Shown here piece by piece: positions 8,206-15,484 of a DNA stretch of 64,000 bases. Below the pieces are notes generated by a model. That model was not told where the DNA came from, made no database searches, and saw only the letters and a program-made list of their open reading frames with translations. This DNA is from CAVUMR01 sp963742715 (GTDB taxonomy: Bacteria > Actinomycetota > Actinomycetes > Mycobacteriales > Micromonosporaceae). The stretch covers positions 1,922,001-1,986,000 of the forward strand of contig CAVUMR010000002.1 of NCBI GenBank assembly GCA_963742715.1, in the 5' to 3' direction. Made by a program: the position numbers and the translations under genes. How positions within the stretch are numbered: position 1 is the first letter of the stretch; each line of letters starts with the position of its first letter.

Positions 8206-8235
8206 AGCCCCGTACCGAACCTCAGGTGCGGGGCT
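8206..8235 (+). terminator. Probable terminator of the tRNA cluster
   Basis: A 7-bp stem AGCCCCG/CGGGGCT with a 16-nt loop, 17 nt after tRNA-Val. There is only a weak T-tract, so termination may be partial or of the GC-rich actinobacterial type. Confidence 0.5.
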
Positions 8236-8266
8236 TCTGCATGTCCACCGCCAGAACGCCTTTCGC

Positions 8267-8334
8267 CAAGATCGCCGACTGCAACCCGTTCGGCGCCCTG
8301 GTATCGCCGCGGCGGGTACCAAACGGCGATCTTG
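8267..8334. repeat. Nested palindromic element downstream of tRNA cluster
   Basis: CAAGATCGCCG (8267-8277) is mirrored perfectly by CGGCGATCTTG (8324-8334), and the interval contains a second inverted pair, TGGTA...TACCA, around a GC-rich core (about 8299-8321). The region between the tRNAs and the next gene has no coding potential. It could be an intergenic REP-like element or a structured RNA. Confidence 0.55.
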
Positions 8335-8446
8335 AGCCTGGTTCCCGACTGCGGGCCGGGTTTCCGACTGCCACTGGTTCGCGAAGAACACGCACGTCTG
8401 ATCCAGGTGGGTCGTACGGTGAAGGGTCACGGACGAGGGGGGACCC

Positions 8447-9016
8447 ATGGGAAAGATCATCGTTACCGAGTTCGTCTCGCTCGACGGCGTCATGGAAGCA
8501 CCTGGCGGCGAGGAAGGCTTCAAGCACGAAGCGTGGAGCTTGAAGATCGACCGCGGCGACGAGGGAAACCAGTTCAAGCTGGACGAGACGAACGACTCGG
8601 CGGCGCTCCTGCTGGGCCGGAAAACCTACGAGGGCTTCGCCGCCGCCTGGCCGTCCCGGGAGGGCGAGTTCGCCGAGAAGTTCAACACCATGCCGAAGTA
8701 CGTCGTGTCCTCCACATTGGACAAGCCGGAGTGGAACAACACCCAGGTGCTCGACGGCGACGTCACGACCGCGGTCTCGAAGCTCAAGGGCGAGGTCGAC
8801 GGCAACATCGTGGTGCACGGCAGCGCGCAGCTCGTACAGGCGTTGATCGAGCACGACCTCGTCGACGAGCTGCGGCTCATGGTCTTTCCGGTGGTGCTCG
8901 GTACCGGCAAGCGCCTGTTCGGCGACACCACCGACCTGAAGAAGCTGCGCCTCGCGGACTCGAAGATCGTCGGAGAAGGCGTCGCGATCCTCACCTACCA
9001 CCCGTCGTGGACATAG
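8447..9016 (+). CDS. Dihydrofolate reductase family protein (RibD C-terminal domain)
   Basis: A 189-residue paralogue of the protein at 396-962. It begins 'MGKIIVTEFVSLDGVMEAPG', the standard opening of this family, followed by 'ALLLGRKTYEGFAAAWP', 'MPKYVVSSTL', 'GNIVVHGSAQLVQAL' and 'LVDELRLMVFPVVLGTGKRL', which cover the nucleotide-binding strands. A strong GAGGGGGG site precedes ATG 8447. Function is presumably an NADPH-linked reductase of unknown substrate. It ends 97 nt before the ArsR gene, whose promoter region carries its own operators. Confidence 0.88.
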   Translation: MGKIIVTEFVSLDGVMEAPGGEEGFKHEAWSLKIDRGDEGNQFKLDETNDSAALLLGRKTYEGFAAAWPSREGEFAEKFNTMPKYVVSSTLDKPEWNNTQVLDGDVTTAVSKLKGEVDGNIVVHGSAQLVQALIEHDLVDELRLMVFPVVLGTGKRLFGDTTDLKKLRLADSKIVGEGVAILTYHPSWT

Positions 9017-9038
9017 CAGGCGTCTAGCCAACGAGTAT

Positions 9039-9100
9039 TCAACCAGTAGGTTGACAACGCTTACAGCACGGTCTAGCTTTGTGGTCAACCAGTTGGTTGA
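9039..9100 (+). promoter_or_regulatory. ArsR-controlled promoter with two palindromic operators
   Basis: A promoter TTGACA (9051-9056), 17-nt spacer, TAGCTT (9074-9079) is bracketed by two near-identical palindromes: TCAACCAGTAGGTTGA (9039-9054), overlapping the -35, and TCAACCAGTTGGTTGA (9085-9100), just after the -10. This is the classic layout for autorepression by the downstream ArsR protein. Confidence 0.78.
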
Positions 9101-9112
9101 ACACGGAGGTAG

Positions 9113-9508
9113 ATGGTGGCGGCTGACGCGTTGTCCCGGGTGTTCTCGGCTCTTGCCGACCCGCTCCGGCGCGACCTGGTGGCGCGGCTCGCCGTCGCGG
9201 ACGCCACCGTCAACGAGCTCGCCGAGCCGTACGACGTGACCGTCCAGGCCGTATCCAAGCACCTCAGGGTGCTCGAGGACGCCGGCCTGGTGAGCAAGAC
9301 CCGAGACGCGCAGCGCCGCCCCGTACACCTTGAAGCGGAGGTGTTCGACCTGATGACGAAGTGGATCGAGCGCTACCGCCGGCAGGCCGAGGAGCGCTAC
9401 CGGCGCCTGGACGACGTGCTCCGGTCGATGCCGGACGACGTCGATCCCCTCCCACCGCGCACGTCCCGCAGGACCGGCAAGTCACCCGAGACAGGAGCAC
9501 CGCGATGA
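9113..9508 (+). CDS. ArsR family winged-helix repressor
   Basis: A 131-residue regulator with an ArsR winged-helix domain over residues 5-95: 'VFSALADPLRRDLVARL', 'VNELAEPYDVTVQAVSKHLR' as the recognition helix, and 'AGLVSKTRDAQRRPVHL' as the wing. No cysteine metal site is present, so it is not an arsenic or metal sensor; it belongs to the group that pairs with AHSA1/SRPBCC proteins. GGAGG precedes ATG 9113. Its stop overlaps the start of the next gene (ATGA), so the two are co-translated. The two palindromes upstream are its likely operators. Confidence 0.88.
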   Translation: MVAADALSRVFSALADPLRRDLVARLAVADATVNELAEPYDVTVQAVSKHLRVLEDAGLVSKTRDAQRRPVHLEAEVFDLMTKWIERYRRQAEERYRRLDDVLRSMPDDVDPLPPRTSRRTGKSPETGAPR

Positions 9509-9987
9509 CCACCACCACCCACGAGACCGAGATCATCGTCGACCCCACCGTGCCGCTCGTGCGGATCATCCGCGAGTTCGACGCACCACGGGAGAAGGTG
9601 TTCCGCGCCCACGTCGAGCCCGAGTTGGTCGGGCAATGGCTCTGCCCGACCAACCACGGCATGCGGATCGAGCGGTACGACTGCCGTACCGGCGGGTCGT
9701 ACCGGTACGTGCACGGCGACGAGAACGGCAACGAGTTCGGCTTCTACGGCAGCTTCCACGAGGTACGTCCCGCCGAGCTGATCGTGCAGACCTTCACCTA
9801 CGAGGGCGTACCCGATGGCGTGGCCCTGGAGAAGATGATGTTCATCGACCTGGGCGACGGTCGTACCCGGCTGGAGTCCACCTCGCTGGTCGACGACTTC
9901 GCCGGCCGGGACGCCTTCGTGGCGAGCGGCATGGAGTCCGGCGTGATCGAGTGCTACCGGCTCCTCGACGAGTTGCTCGCCCGCTGA
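9505..9987 (+). CDS. SRPBCC (AHSA1-type) domain protein
   Basis: A 160-residue protein of the START/SRPBCC superfamily, AHSA1 branch. Typical features are 'VRIIREFDAPREKVFRAHVE', 'VGQWLCPTNHGMRIE', 'GGSYRYVHGDENGNEFGFYG' and the C-terminal helix 'GMESGVIECYRLLDELLA'. These proteins form a deep hydrophobic pocket that binds a ligand. In actinobacteria the gene is usually translationally coupled to an ArsR gene, as here, and the protein is thought to handle the compound sensed by that system. Its stop is followed by a strong hairpin. Confidence 0.88.
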   Translation: MTTTTHETEIIVDPTVPLVRIIREFDAPREKVFRAHVEPELVGQWLCPTNHGMRIERYDCRTGGSYRYVHGDENGNEFGFYGSFHEVRPAELIVQTFTYEGVPDGVALEKMMFIDLGDGRTRLESTSLVDDFAGRDAFVASGMESGVIECYRLLDELLAR

Positions 9988-10001
9988 GCCGCGACACACC
10001 G

Positions 10002-10032
10002 GAGCGCTCGCGTCACTACGACGCGAGCGCTC
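10002..10032. terminator. Bidirectional hairpin terminator
   Basis: A perfect 13-bp stem (GAGCGCTCGCGTC and its complement) with a 5-nt loop ACTAC, between the convergent SRPBCC and enolase-superfamily genes. There is no T-run, as is common for GC-rich actinobacterial terminators. Confidence 0.75.
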
Positions 10033-10088
10033 AGTCGTCCTCCGGGAGCCGAGCCGCGGGCGTGGGGCGGGTCTCAACTCACGGCTCA

Positions 10089-11186
10089 TCACCGGGCCGC
10101 GGGTGAGGAAAGCGGCTGCATCGTGTCGGTGGCGAACGTGAGGCCGTGACCGGGCGGAGTGTCCGCCGAGAGCTGACCGTCCGCCATGGTCACGCCGCTC
10201 GGTCCGGCCAGTGCGCCGAGGGCCGCCAGCGAGGCCGCGTCGACGTCCTCGACCATGGTGGGCAGCGGCAGGCAGAGCGCGAGCTGCCCGGAGATGTCCG
10301 GCAGCAGGTGCGGCATCACCGGGATCTGGAACGTACTGGCCAGCCGCGCGACCCGCAGGAACGGGGTGATTCCGCCGATCCGGCACACGTTCGGCTGGAC
10401 GAAGTCACAGGCGCCGGCGACGAGCAGGTCGCGGAACCCGAGCTCGGTGGAGAAGTTCTCGCCGGTCGCGATCGGCAGGTCGACCATGGACCGGAGCTGC
10501 GCGTACGCGGCGATGTCGGCGGCCGGCATCGGCTCCTCGATCCAGTACGGCCGGAACACCGCGAGCGCCTTGATCGCGCGTCGCGCCGCGGGCAGGTCCC
10601 ACAACTGGTTCGCGTCGAGCATGAGCATCCGGTTCGGGCCGATGATGCGGCGTACCGCGGCCACCCGTTCGAGATCGGCGTCGAGTTCCGGCAGACCTAC
10701 CTTGATCTTGAACCGGGTGTGCCCCTCGGCGACCCACCGGCGTACCTGCTCGGACAGCTCGTCCAGCGGCAGGTGCCGGTTGACTCCGCTCGCGTACACC
10801 GGCACCCGGTCGCGCTGCCGCCCGATCAGCTCGACCAGGCTCAGCCCGGCCCGCTTCGCGGCCAGGTCCCACAGCGCGAGGTCCACCGCGGCTATCGCCA
10901 GGGTGGTGATCCCGCCGGTACCGACTTCGCGAAGGCGCAGCCACAGCCGGTCCCAGGCGACCTCCGGGGTGACCGGCCCGCCCTCCACGAACCGCCGGCA
11001 GTCCGCGTCGAGCATCGCGAGGATGCTCTGCGCGCCGACCCGGGGCGTCCAGCTGAACCCGGCCCCGGTGCGGCCGTCGCTGTCCTCCACTTCGGTGACG
11101 ATCACGTACTGGCTGGTGTCCTCCGGCCCCCACGGCCGGGACATCGGCAGCCGGTACGCACTGCTGGTCAGGCGCCGGACATGCAT
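10089..11186 (-). CDS. Mandelate racemase/muconate lactonizing enzyme family protein (enolase superfamily)
   Basis: A 365-residue enzyme with an N-terminal capping domain and a C-terminal modified TIM barrel. Visible active-site elements are K160-I-K162 ('FKIKVG'), metal ligand region 'LMLDANQLW' (D191), 'YWIEEP' (E217/E218), 'ATGENF' (E243), and 'VMPHLLP' (H293). This arrangement fits the mandelate racemase subgroup, which includes many acid-sugar dehydratases; the substrate cannot be read from sequence. Length is normal. It is convergent with the SRPBCC gene and divergent from the hypothetical gene at 11342. Confidence 0.85.
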   Translation of the reverse strand: MHVRRLTSSAYRLPMSRPWGPEDTSQYVIVTEVEDSDGRTGAGFSWTPRVGAQSILAMLDADCRRFVEGGPVTPEVAWDRLWLRLREVGTGGITTLAIAAVDLALWDLAAKRAGLSLVELIGRQRDRVPVYASGVNRHLPLDELSEQVRRWVAEGHTRFKIKVGLPELDADLERVAAVRRIIGPNRMLMLDANQLWDLPAARRAIKALAVFRPYWIEEPMPAADIAAYAQLRSMVDLPIATGENFSTELGFRDLLVAGACDFVQPNVCRIGGITPFLRVARLASTFQIPVMPHLLPDISGQLALCLPLPTMVEDVDAASLAALGALAGPSGVTMADGQLSADTPPGHGLTFATDTMQPLSSPAAR

Positions 11187-11341
11187 GTACCGCCCCTTCC
11201 TCGAACTGGTACCGCAAGGAAGAGTTGCACGTCCGGTCCGTCCGGCGACTCAGCCGGTCGCGATCAAACGCTCTGCGAACGCGGCAGGCACTGGCCGGGT
11301 CGGTGTACCGGCGGTCGCGTACCGAGCGGAGACTCCCAGTC

Positions 11342-12043
11342 ATGGCCGAACTCGCGTTGCCGGCGGGGTTGACCCGCACCCGCACGTCGCTGCACCAGGT
11401 CGCCGAGCATGTGCTGGCCGCCGGCCAGTACGCCGCGACCAAGGAGATCGCGCTCTCGCCGAGCGAAGGCGGATTCCGGGCCGACCGGTTCGACCAGCCC
11501 GGCCGTTCACTGGCGGTCGACGGTACCGACCTAGTCGTGGTGGACGGCAGCGGTGAACGTCGTACCGCGTTGATGACCCTGCGCGCGGCTGCGGCGTTCG
11601 CCGAGGTACCGGCCGGTTTCCCGGACGGCGTGTACCCGGTGGCCACCCCGTTCGAGCCGGACGCGCCGCTCGCGCTGGATCCGGCGTCGGCGCAGGTGCT
11701 GGCCGACTGGTACGCCCTCGGCGCGGAGGCAATGCGGCTGCTGGCCGCGATCCTCCAGGACGACGAGCTGGTCGACCCGGACGAGCCGAGCCCGGCGGTG
11801 CTGTGGCCGGAGCACTTCGACCTCGGCATCACCGCCGGCGCGATCAACTACGGCGCCTCCCCCGGTGACGCGACCGTGCCGGTGCCGTACGTCTACGTCG
11901 GCCCGCACCAGCCGCCCGCGCCGGACGGCGGGTTCTGGAACGCCTCGTTCGGCGCGTACCGGACCATCCGGGAGATCCGCTCGGCGGATCAGGCGGCGGC
12001 GTTCTTCGACGAAGGCCGGCAGCGGATCAGCGGCACCTCTTAG
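11342..12043 (+). CDS. Hypothetical protein
   Basis: A 233-residue soluble protein not assigned to a family. It opens with 'MAELALPAGLTRTRTSLHQV', contains 'AEHVLAAGQYAATKEIALSP', a histidine- and tryptophan-bearing segment 'VLWPEHFDLGITAGAINYGA', 'VPYVYVGPHQPP' and a C-terminal 'QAAAFFDEGRQRI'. There is no signal peptide or membrane segment. The composition and GC3 bias are those of a real gene, and the layout resembles conserved actinobacterial proteins of unknown function. ATG 11342 is chosen because codons upstream in the same frame lack any conserved look. It diverges from the enolase-superfamily gene. Confidence 0.7.
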   Translation: MAELALPAGLTRTRTSLHQVAEHVLAAGQYAATKEIALSPSEGGFRADRFDQPGRSLAVDGTDLVVVDGSGERRTALMTLRAAAAFAEVPAGFPDGVYPVATPFEPDAPLALDPASAQVLADWYALGAEAMRLLAAILQDDELVDPDEPSPAVLWPEHFDLGITAGAINYGASPGDATVPVPYVYVGPHQPPAPDGGFWNASFGAYRTIREIRSADQAAAFFDEGRQRISGTS

Positions 12044-12423
12044 CGGTGACCCGCCCGCCGGCGAGGTGGCCGATCTGGCACGTCCGCGGCGCTCCGCCGG
12101 CGGCCCGGCCGCGGCACGACAGCCGCCCGGACGAGACTGCTTGGCAACGCTTTTGTTGCGAAGTTGTCATAAGTGTCCCGAGTGATCTGTTTCGTTGCGA
12201 TACTCACGGGGCGTCGCCGGTGCCGCATGGCAGGCGCCTGTGTGACGCAACCTCCCCAGCGCCTCTCCGGTGGACCGGTATCGGTCGTACCTGCCATGCG
12301 GCACCGGCCGCTCTGCATCCCGGCCCGTCCCCGCAGGTCAGCCGAGCTCATCGGCGCAGGTCAGCCGCCGGCGCCCGACTCAGCCACCAGCTCGCAGGTC
12401 ACGCGCCAGCCGCGCCGAACCTG
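12044..12423. other. Non-coding interval with long inverted repeat
   Basis: A 380-bp stretch with no convincing gene. The part at about 12140-12210 is unusually AT-rich for the window and could contain a promoter. It is followed by the 19-bp inverted repeat at 12216-12308 and then three spaced copies of GCAGGTCA (about 12332, 12355 and 12391). Confidence 0.6.
12216..12308. repeat. 19-bp perfect inverted repeat with 55-nt loop
   Basis: GCCGGTGCCGCATGGCAGG (12216-12234) is exactly mirrored at 12290-12308. The loop itself contains a smaller ACCGG/CCGGT-like pairing near 12272-12285. No transposase is present, so it may be a structured RNA or the remnant of a small non-autonomous element. Confidence 0.7.
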
Positions 12424-12819
12424 TCAGCCTTGCGGCTCACCCAGCCGCGTCGAACTCGCGAGCCGAGCGTCGAGCTCGGCGAGGTCCGTCACGAACCACA
12501 CCTGCCGGCCACGGTTCGTCTCCCGTACGAAGTCGCGCAGCGTGGCGCTGTCCGCCAGCCGGGCCGAGATGTCACCGACGACCACCAGCCGCATCCGGTA
12601 GTTCACGAACTTCTGGATGACCAGACCGGCCAGCCGCGTGCTCAACGTGAAGAAGTCGTCGGACAGGCGCTCCACCGGTACGACGACCCACTCCGCCTGG
12701 TGGCCGAACGCCGTACCGATCAGGTCGGTCGCGTCGCGCTCGTCGCACAGCTTCGGGCCGTCCGGCGCGCAGATCACCATCGGTACGCCGTGCCGCTCGG
12801 TAAGGGTCTCGGTCGTCAC
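12424..12819 (-). CDS. DUF4180 domain-containing protein
   Basis: A 131-residue protein matching the DUF4180 family from end to end: 'VICAPDGPKLCDERDATDLI', 'AEWVVVPVERLSDDFFTLST', 'QKFVNYRMRLVVVGDISARL', 'LRDFVRETNRGRQVWFV'. Family members are small cytoplasmic proteins of unknown biochemical role, often encoded alone as here. The start is a GTG at 12819, backed by TATCGT 6 nt upstream on the minus strand (leaderless). The last residues, LGEPQG, are outside the conserved domain. Confidence 0.85.
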   Translation of the reverse strand: MTTETLTERHGVPMVICAPDGPKLCDERDATDLIGTAFGHQAEWVVVPVERLSDDFFTLSTRLAGLVIQKFVNYRMRLVVVGDISARLADSATLRDFVRETNRGRQVWFVTDLAELDARLASSTRLGEPQG

Positions 12820-12825
12820 GCGCCG

Positions 12826-12831
12826 ACGATA
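12826..12831 (-). promoter_or_regulatory. -10 element of leaderless DUF4180 gene
   Basis: TATCGT on the minus strand ends 6 nt before the GTG start at 12819. Confidence 0.5.
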
Positions 12832-12982
12832 TGCCGGCCGACCGGCCGGACCGCCCGAATTTGTCCCGGCGCCTGGGTCCGCATCGGCCGGGAAGCTACT
12901 TCACGCTCGGCGATCCGACGGGTACACGATCGGTCCGGTAACTGCTATAAACGGGCTTCTATCGGCTTCATGCGCGGCCACG

Positions 12983-12998
12983 CCGGAAACGCTTCCGG
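12983..12998. promoter_or_regulatory. LacI-family-type operator upstream of GH3 gene
   Basis: CCGGAAACGCTTCCGG is a near-perfect palindrome around a central CG, the standard architecture of LacI/CebR-type sugar repressor sites. It lies 47 bp before the GH3 start, downstream of a TATAAA at 12946-12951 that may be the -10. No LacI gene is in the window, so the regulator would act from elsewhere. Confidence 0.6.
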
Positions 12999-13045
12999 CC
13001 AGTTCAGAGCTGTCTCCCAGAGCTCGGAGTAGAACGGATGGCGCC

Positions 13046-15448
13046 ATGCATCTCCGGAGAAACCCCCGCACCCGCCAGGGCCCGACGAGGCCCTGGCGCC
13101 GTCACAGCAGAACCCTGTTCGTGTTCGCCACGATCGTGTGCGTCGCCGGGGTCGTCGGCGCCAACCCGTCCGCCGGCGCCGATCCGAAATCGCCGGTGTA
13201 CCTGAACAGGAACTACCCCGTCGCGGTCCGGGTCGACGACCTGCTGCACCGGATGACGCTGGACGAGAAGATCGGCCAGATGGACCAGATCGTCACCGGG
13301 GAGCTGCGCGACACCACGAACCCGGCCAACGGCGACTGCGCGGCCACCGGCGGCAACACCGACCCGCTGCAGCCGAACTGCCTGGACAACGTACTGATCC
13401 GCAACCACACCGGGTCGATCCTGGCCGGCGGTACCGACAACCCGCCGGAGAACACCGGCAAGGGCTGGGCGGACTGGTACAACGAGATCCAGCGGTACGC
13501 GATCGAGCACTCCCGGCTGCACCTCCCGGTGATCTTCGGCGTGGACGCCGTACACGGGTTCGGCCACCCGTTCCAGGCCCCGCTGTTCCCGCACTCGATC
13601 GGAATGGGCGCCACCTGGGATCCGGCCGCGGCGAAGGCCGGTGGCGAGGTCACCGCCGCCGGGCTGGAGGCGACCGGCTGGACCTGGAACTTCGCGCCGG
13701 TACAGGACCTGCACCGGGACAACCGGTGGGGTCGTACCTACGAGACCTGGGCCGAGGAACCCGCGCTGGCCGCGGCGATGGGCGCCGCGTACGTCAAGGG
13801 ACTGCAGGGTGACGGCGGTACCGCGGCGACCGTGAAGCACTTCGCCGGGTACTCCCAGTCGATCAACGGGCACGACCGGGTCGAGGCACAGCTGCCGGTG
13901 CGGTACCTGCAGGACGTCTTCCTCCCGGCGTACGCGGGCGGAATCGACGCCGGCGCGAAGACCGTGATGGTGAACTCCGCCTCGGTGAACAACATCCCGG
14001 CCACCGCGTCGCACTTCCTGCTCACCACCGAACTGCGGGACCGGTTGGGCTTCGACGGGGTCGTGATCAGCGACTACGGCGACGTACCGGCGCTGGCGAA
14101 CAACTACCACATCGCCGCCGACCTGACCGGCTCGATCGCCAAGGCGGTCAACGCGGGAGTCGACGTGTCGATGACCCCGTCGGACTATGTCGGCTGGCAG
14201 ACCAGCCTGCGCGCGGCGGTCGACCAGCACCTGGTGTCGGTGAAGCGGATCGACCAGTCGGTACGCCGGATCCTGAAGCTGAAGTTCGAGCTGGGCCTGT
14301 TCGACGACCCGTACGTGGACGCGGGCAAGGCGAACGCCGCGGTCACCGCCGGCCGGGACGCGACCCTCAAGGCGGCCCGCGAATCGATCACGCTGCTGCG
14401 CAACGAGAACAACGCGCTGCCGCTGGCCACCGGCGCGAAGCTGGTCGTCACCGGGCCCAGCGCCGACTCGATGACCAACCAGCTCGGCGGCTGGAGCGTG
14501 AGCTGGCAGGGCGTGTACGGCGCCGGGCACGTCTGCTGCATGGGGCCGCCGGATCAGATCCCGCCGGGAACCACCGTGCTCAAGGGACTGCAGGCGGCCG
14601 ATCCGAACGTGACGTACGCGCCGGACCAGGCCCAGGCTGTGGAGGCGGCGAAGTCCGCCGACGCCGTGGTGGTGGTCGTCGGCGAGAAGGCGTACGCGGA
14701 GGGGCTCGGCGACCACCCGGCCCCGGCGCTGCCGCCGGACCAGCAGGCACTGGTGAACGCGGTCAAGGGCACCGGCAAGCCGGTCATCGTCGTGGTCGAG
14801 GCCGGTCGGCCGCTCGGCCTCGGCCCGGCGGCCAGCGCGGACGGACTGCTGATGGCGTACCAGGGCAGCACCGAAGCCGGTACCGCGGTGGCGGACGTGA
14901 TCTTCGGCAAGGTGAACCCGAGCGGGAAGCTGCCGGTGAGCTGGCCGTCCGAGGCGGCCGCACCCGGCGGGGACTTCTGCGGCGACTGCCCGTCCCCGAT
15001 CGGGGACCAGCCGAAGTTCTTCGACCAGTTGCCCGACACCGGCTCCGGCCAGGGGCACCTGTACAACCCGATGTTCCCGTTCGGCTTCGGGCTGAGCTAC
15101 ACCACGTTCGACACCAGCGGGCTGTCGGCCACCGGCCAGGTGTCCCGCAACGGCACGGTGAACGCGACGTTCACGGTCACGAACACCGGCGACCGGGCCG
15201 GAACCCAGATCGTTCCGGTGTACGTGCACCAGCCGGTCAGTGACGTGGTGGTGCCACCGCAGCGGCTGGTGACGTTCGCCCGGGTCACGTTGAATCCGGG
15301 CCAGTCCAAGCAGGTACACGTGTCGTTCCGGGTGTCCGCGCTGGCGGTGACCCCGGGCGACGTCGACGACACGGCCCGACCCGCCGTGCAGAGGGGCGGG
15401 TACGAGCTGCGGGTCGACGACCTGACCGCACCGTTCACAGTGCACTGA
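13046..15448 (+). CDS. Secreted glycoside hydrolase family 3 beta-glucosidase
   Basis: An 800-residue exported enzyme. An Arg-rich N-terminus and hydrophobic segment (residues 22-42) ending 'SAGA' form a Sec signal. The GH3 N-terminal barrel starts at 'VDDLLHRMTLDEKIGQMDQI' and contains 'FGVDAVHGFGH', 'TVKHFAGY' and the nucleophile Asp343 in 'GVVISDYGDV'. The C-terminal alpha/beta domain contributes 'EKAYAEGLGD', where Glu552 fits the acid/base of barley ExoI-type enzymes. A fibronectin III-like domain ends the protein (about residues 690-800). It probably releases glucose from beta-glucans outside the cell. The LacI-type operator at 12983 suggests sugar-induced expression. Confidence 0.9.
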   Translation: MHLRRNPRTRQGPTRPWRRHSRTLFVFATIVCVAGVVGANPSAGADPKSPVYLNRNYPVAVRVDDLLHRMTLDEKIGQMDQIVTGELRDTTNPANGDCAATGGNTDPLQPNCLDNVLIRNHTGSILAGGTDNPPENTGKGWADWYNEIQRYAIEHSRLHLPVIFGVDAVHGFGHPFQAPLFPHSIGMGATWDPAAAKAGGEVTAAGLEATGWTWNFAPVQDLHRDNRWGRTYETWAEEPALAAAMGAAYVKGLQGDGGTAATVKHFAGYSQSINGHDRVEAQLPVRYLQDVFLPAYAGGIDAGAKTVMVNSASVNNIPATASHFLLTTELRDRLGFDGVVISDYGDVPALANNYHIAADLTGSIAKAVNAGVDVSMTPSDYVGWQTSLRAAVDQHLVSVKRIDQSVRRILKLKFELGLFDDPYVDAGKANAAVTAGRDATLKAARESITLLRNENNALPLATGAKLVVTGPSADSMTNQLGGWSVSWQGVYGAGHVCCMGPPDQIPPGTTVLKGLQAADPNVTYAPDQAQAVEAAKSADAVVVVVGEKAYAEGLGDHPAPALPPDQQALVNAVKGTGKPVIVVVEAGRPLGLGPAASADGLLMAYQGSTEAGTAVADVIFGKVNPSGKLPVSWPSEAAAPGGDFCGDCPSPIGDQPKFFDQLPDTGSGQGHLYNPMFPFGFGLSYTTFDTSGLSATGQVSRNGTVNATFTVTNTGDRAGTQIVPVYVHQPVSDVVVPPQRLVTFARVTLNPGQSKQVHVSFRVSALAVTPGDVDDTARPAVQRGGYELRVDDLTAPFTVH

Positions 15449-15484
15449 GCAACTCACGGTGCAGTGGGTGCCGGTGCCGCTCGT

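Noticed and set aside
12173..12601. Open frames across the 12.0-12.4 kb gap
   Set aside because: None has a ribosome site, a leaderless -10 or recognisable protein sequence; the inverted repeat explains the region better.
13004..15457. An 817-codon open frame antisense to the GH3 gene
   Set aside because: Composition is rich in His/Arg/Val as in antisense shadows; the plus-strand gene has all GH3 motifs.
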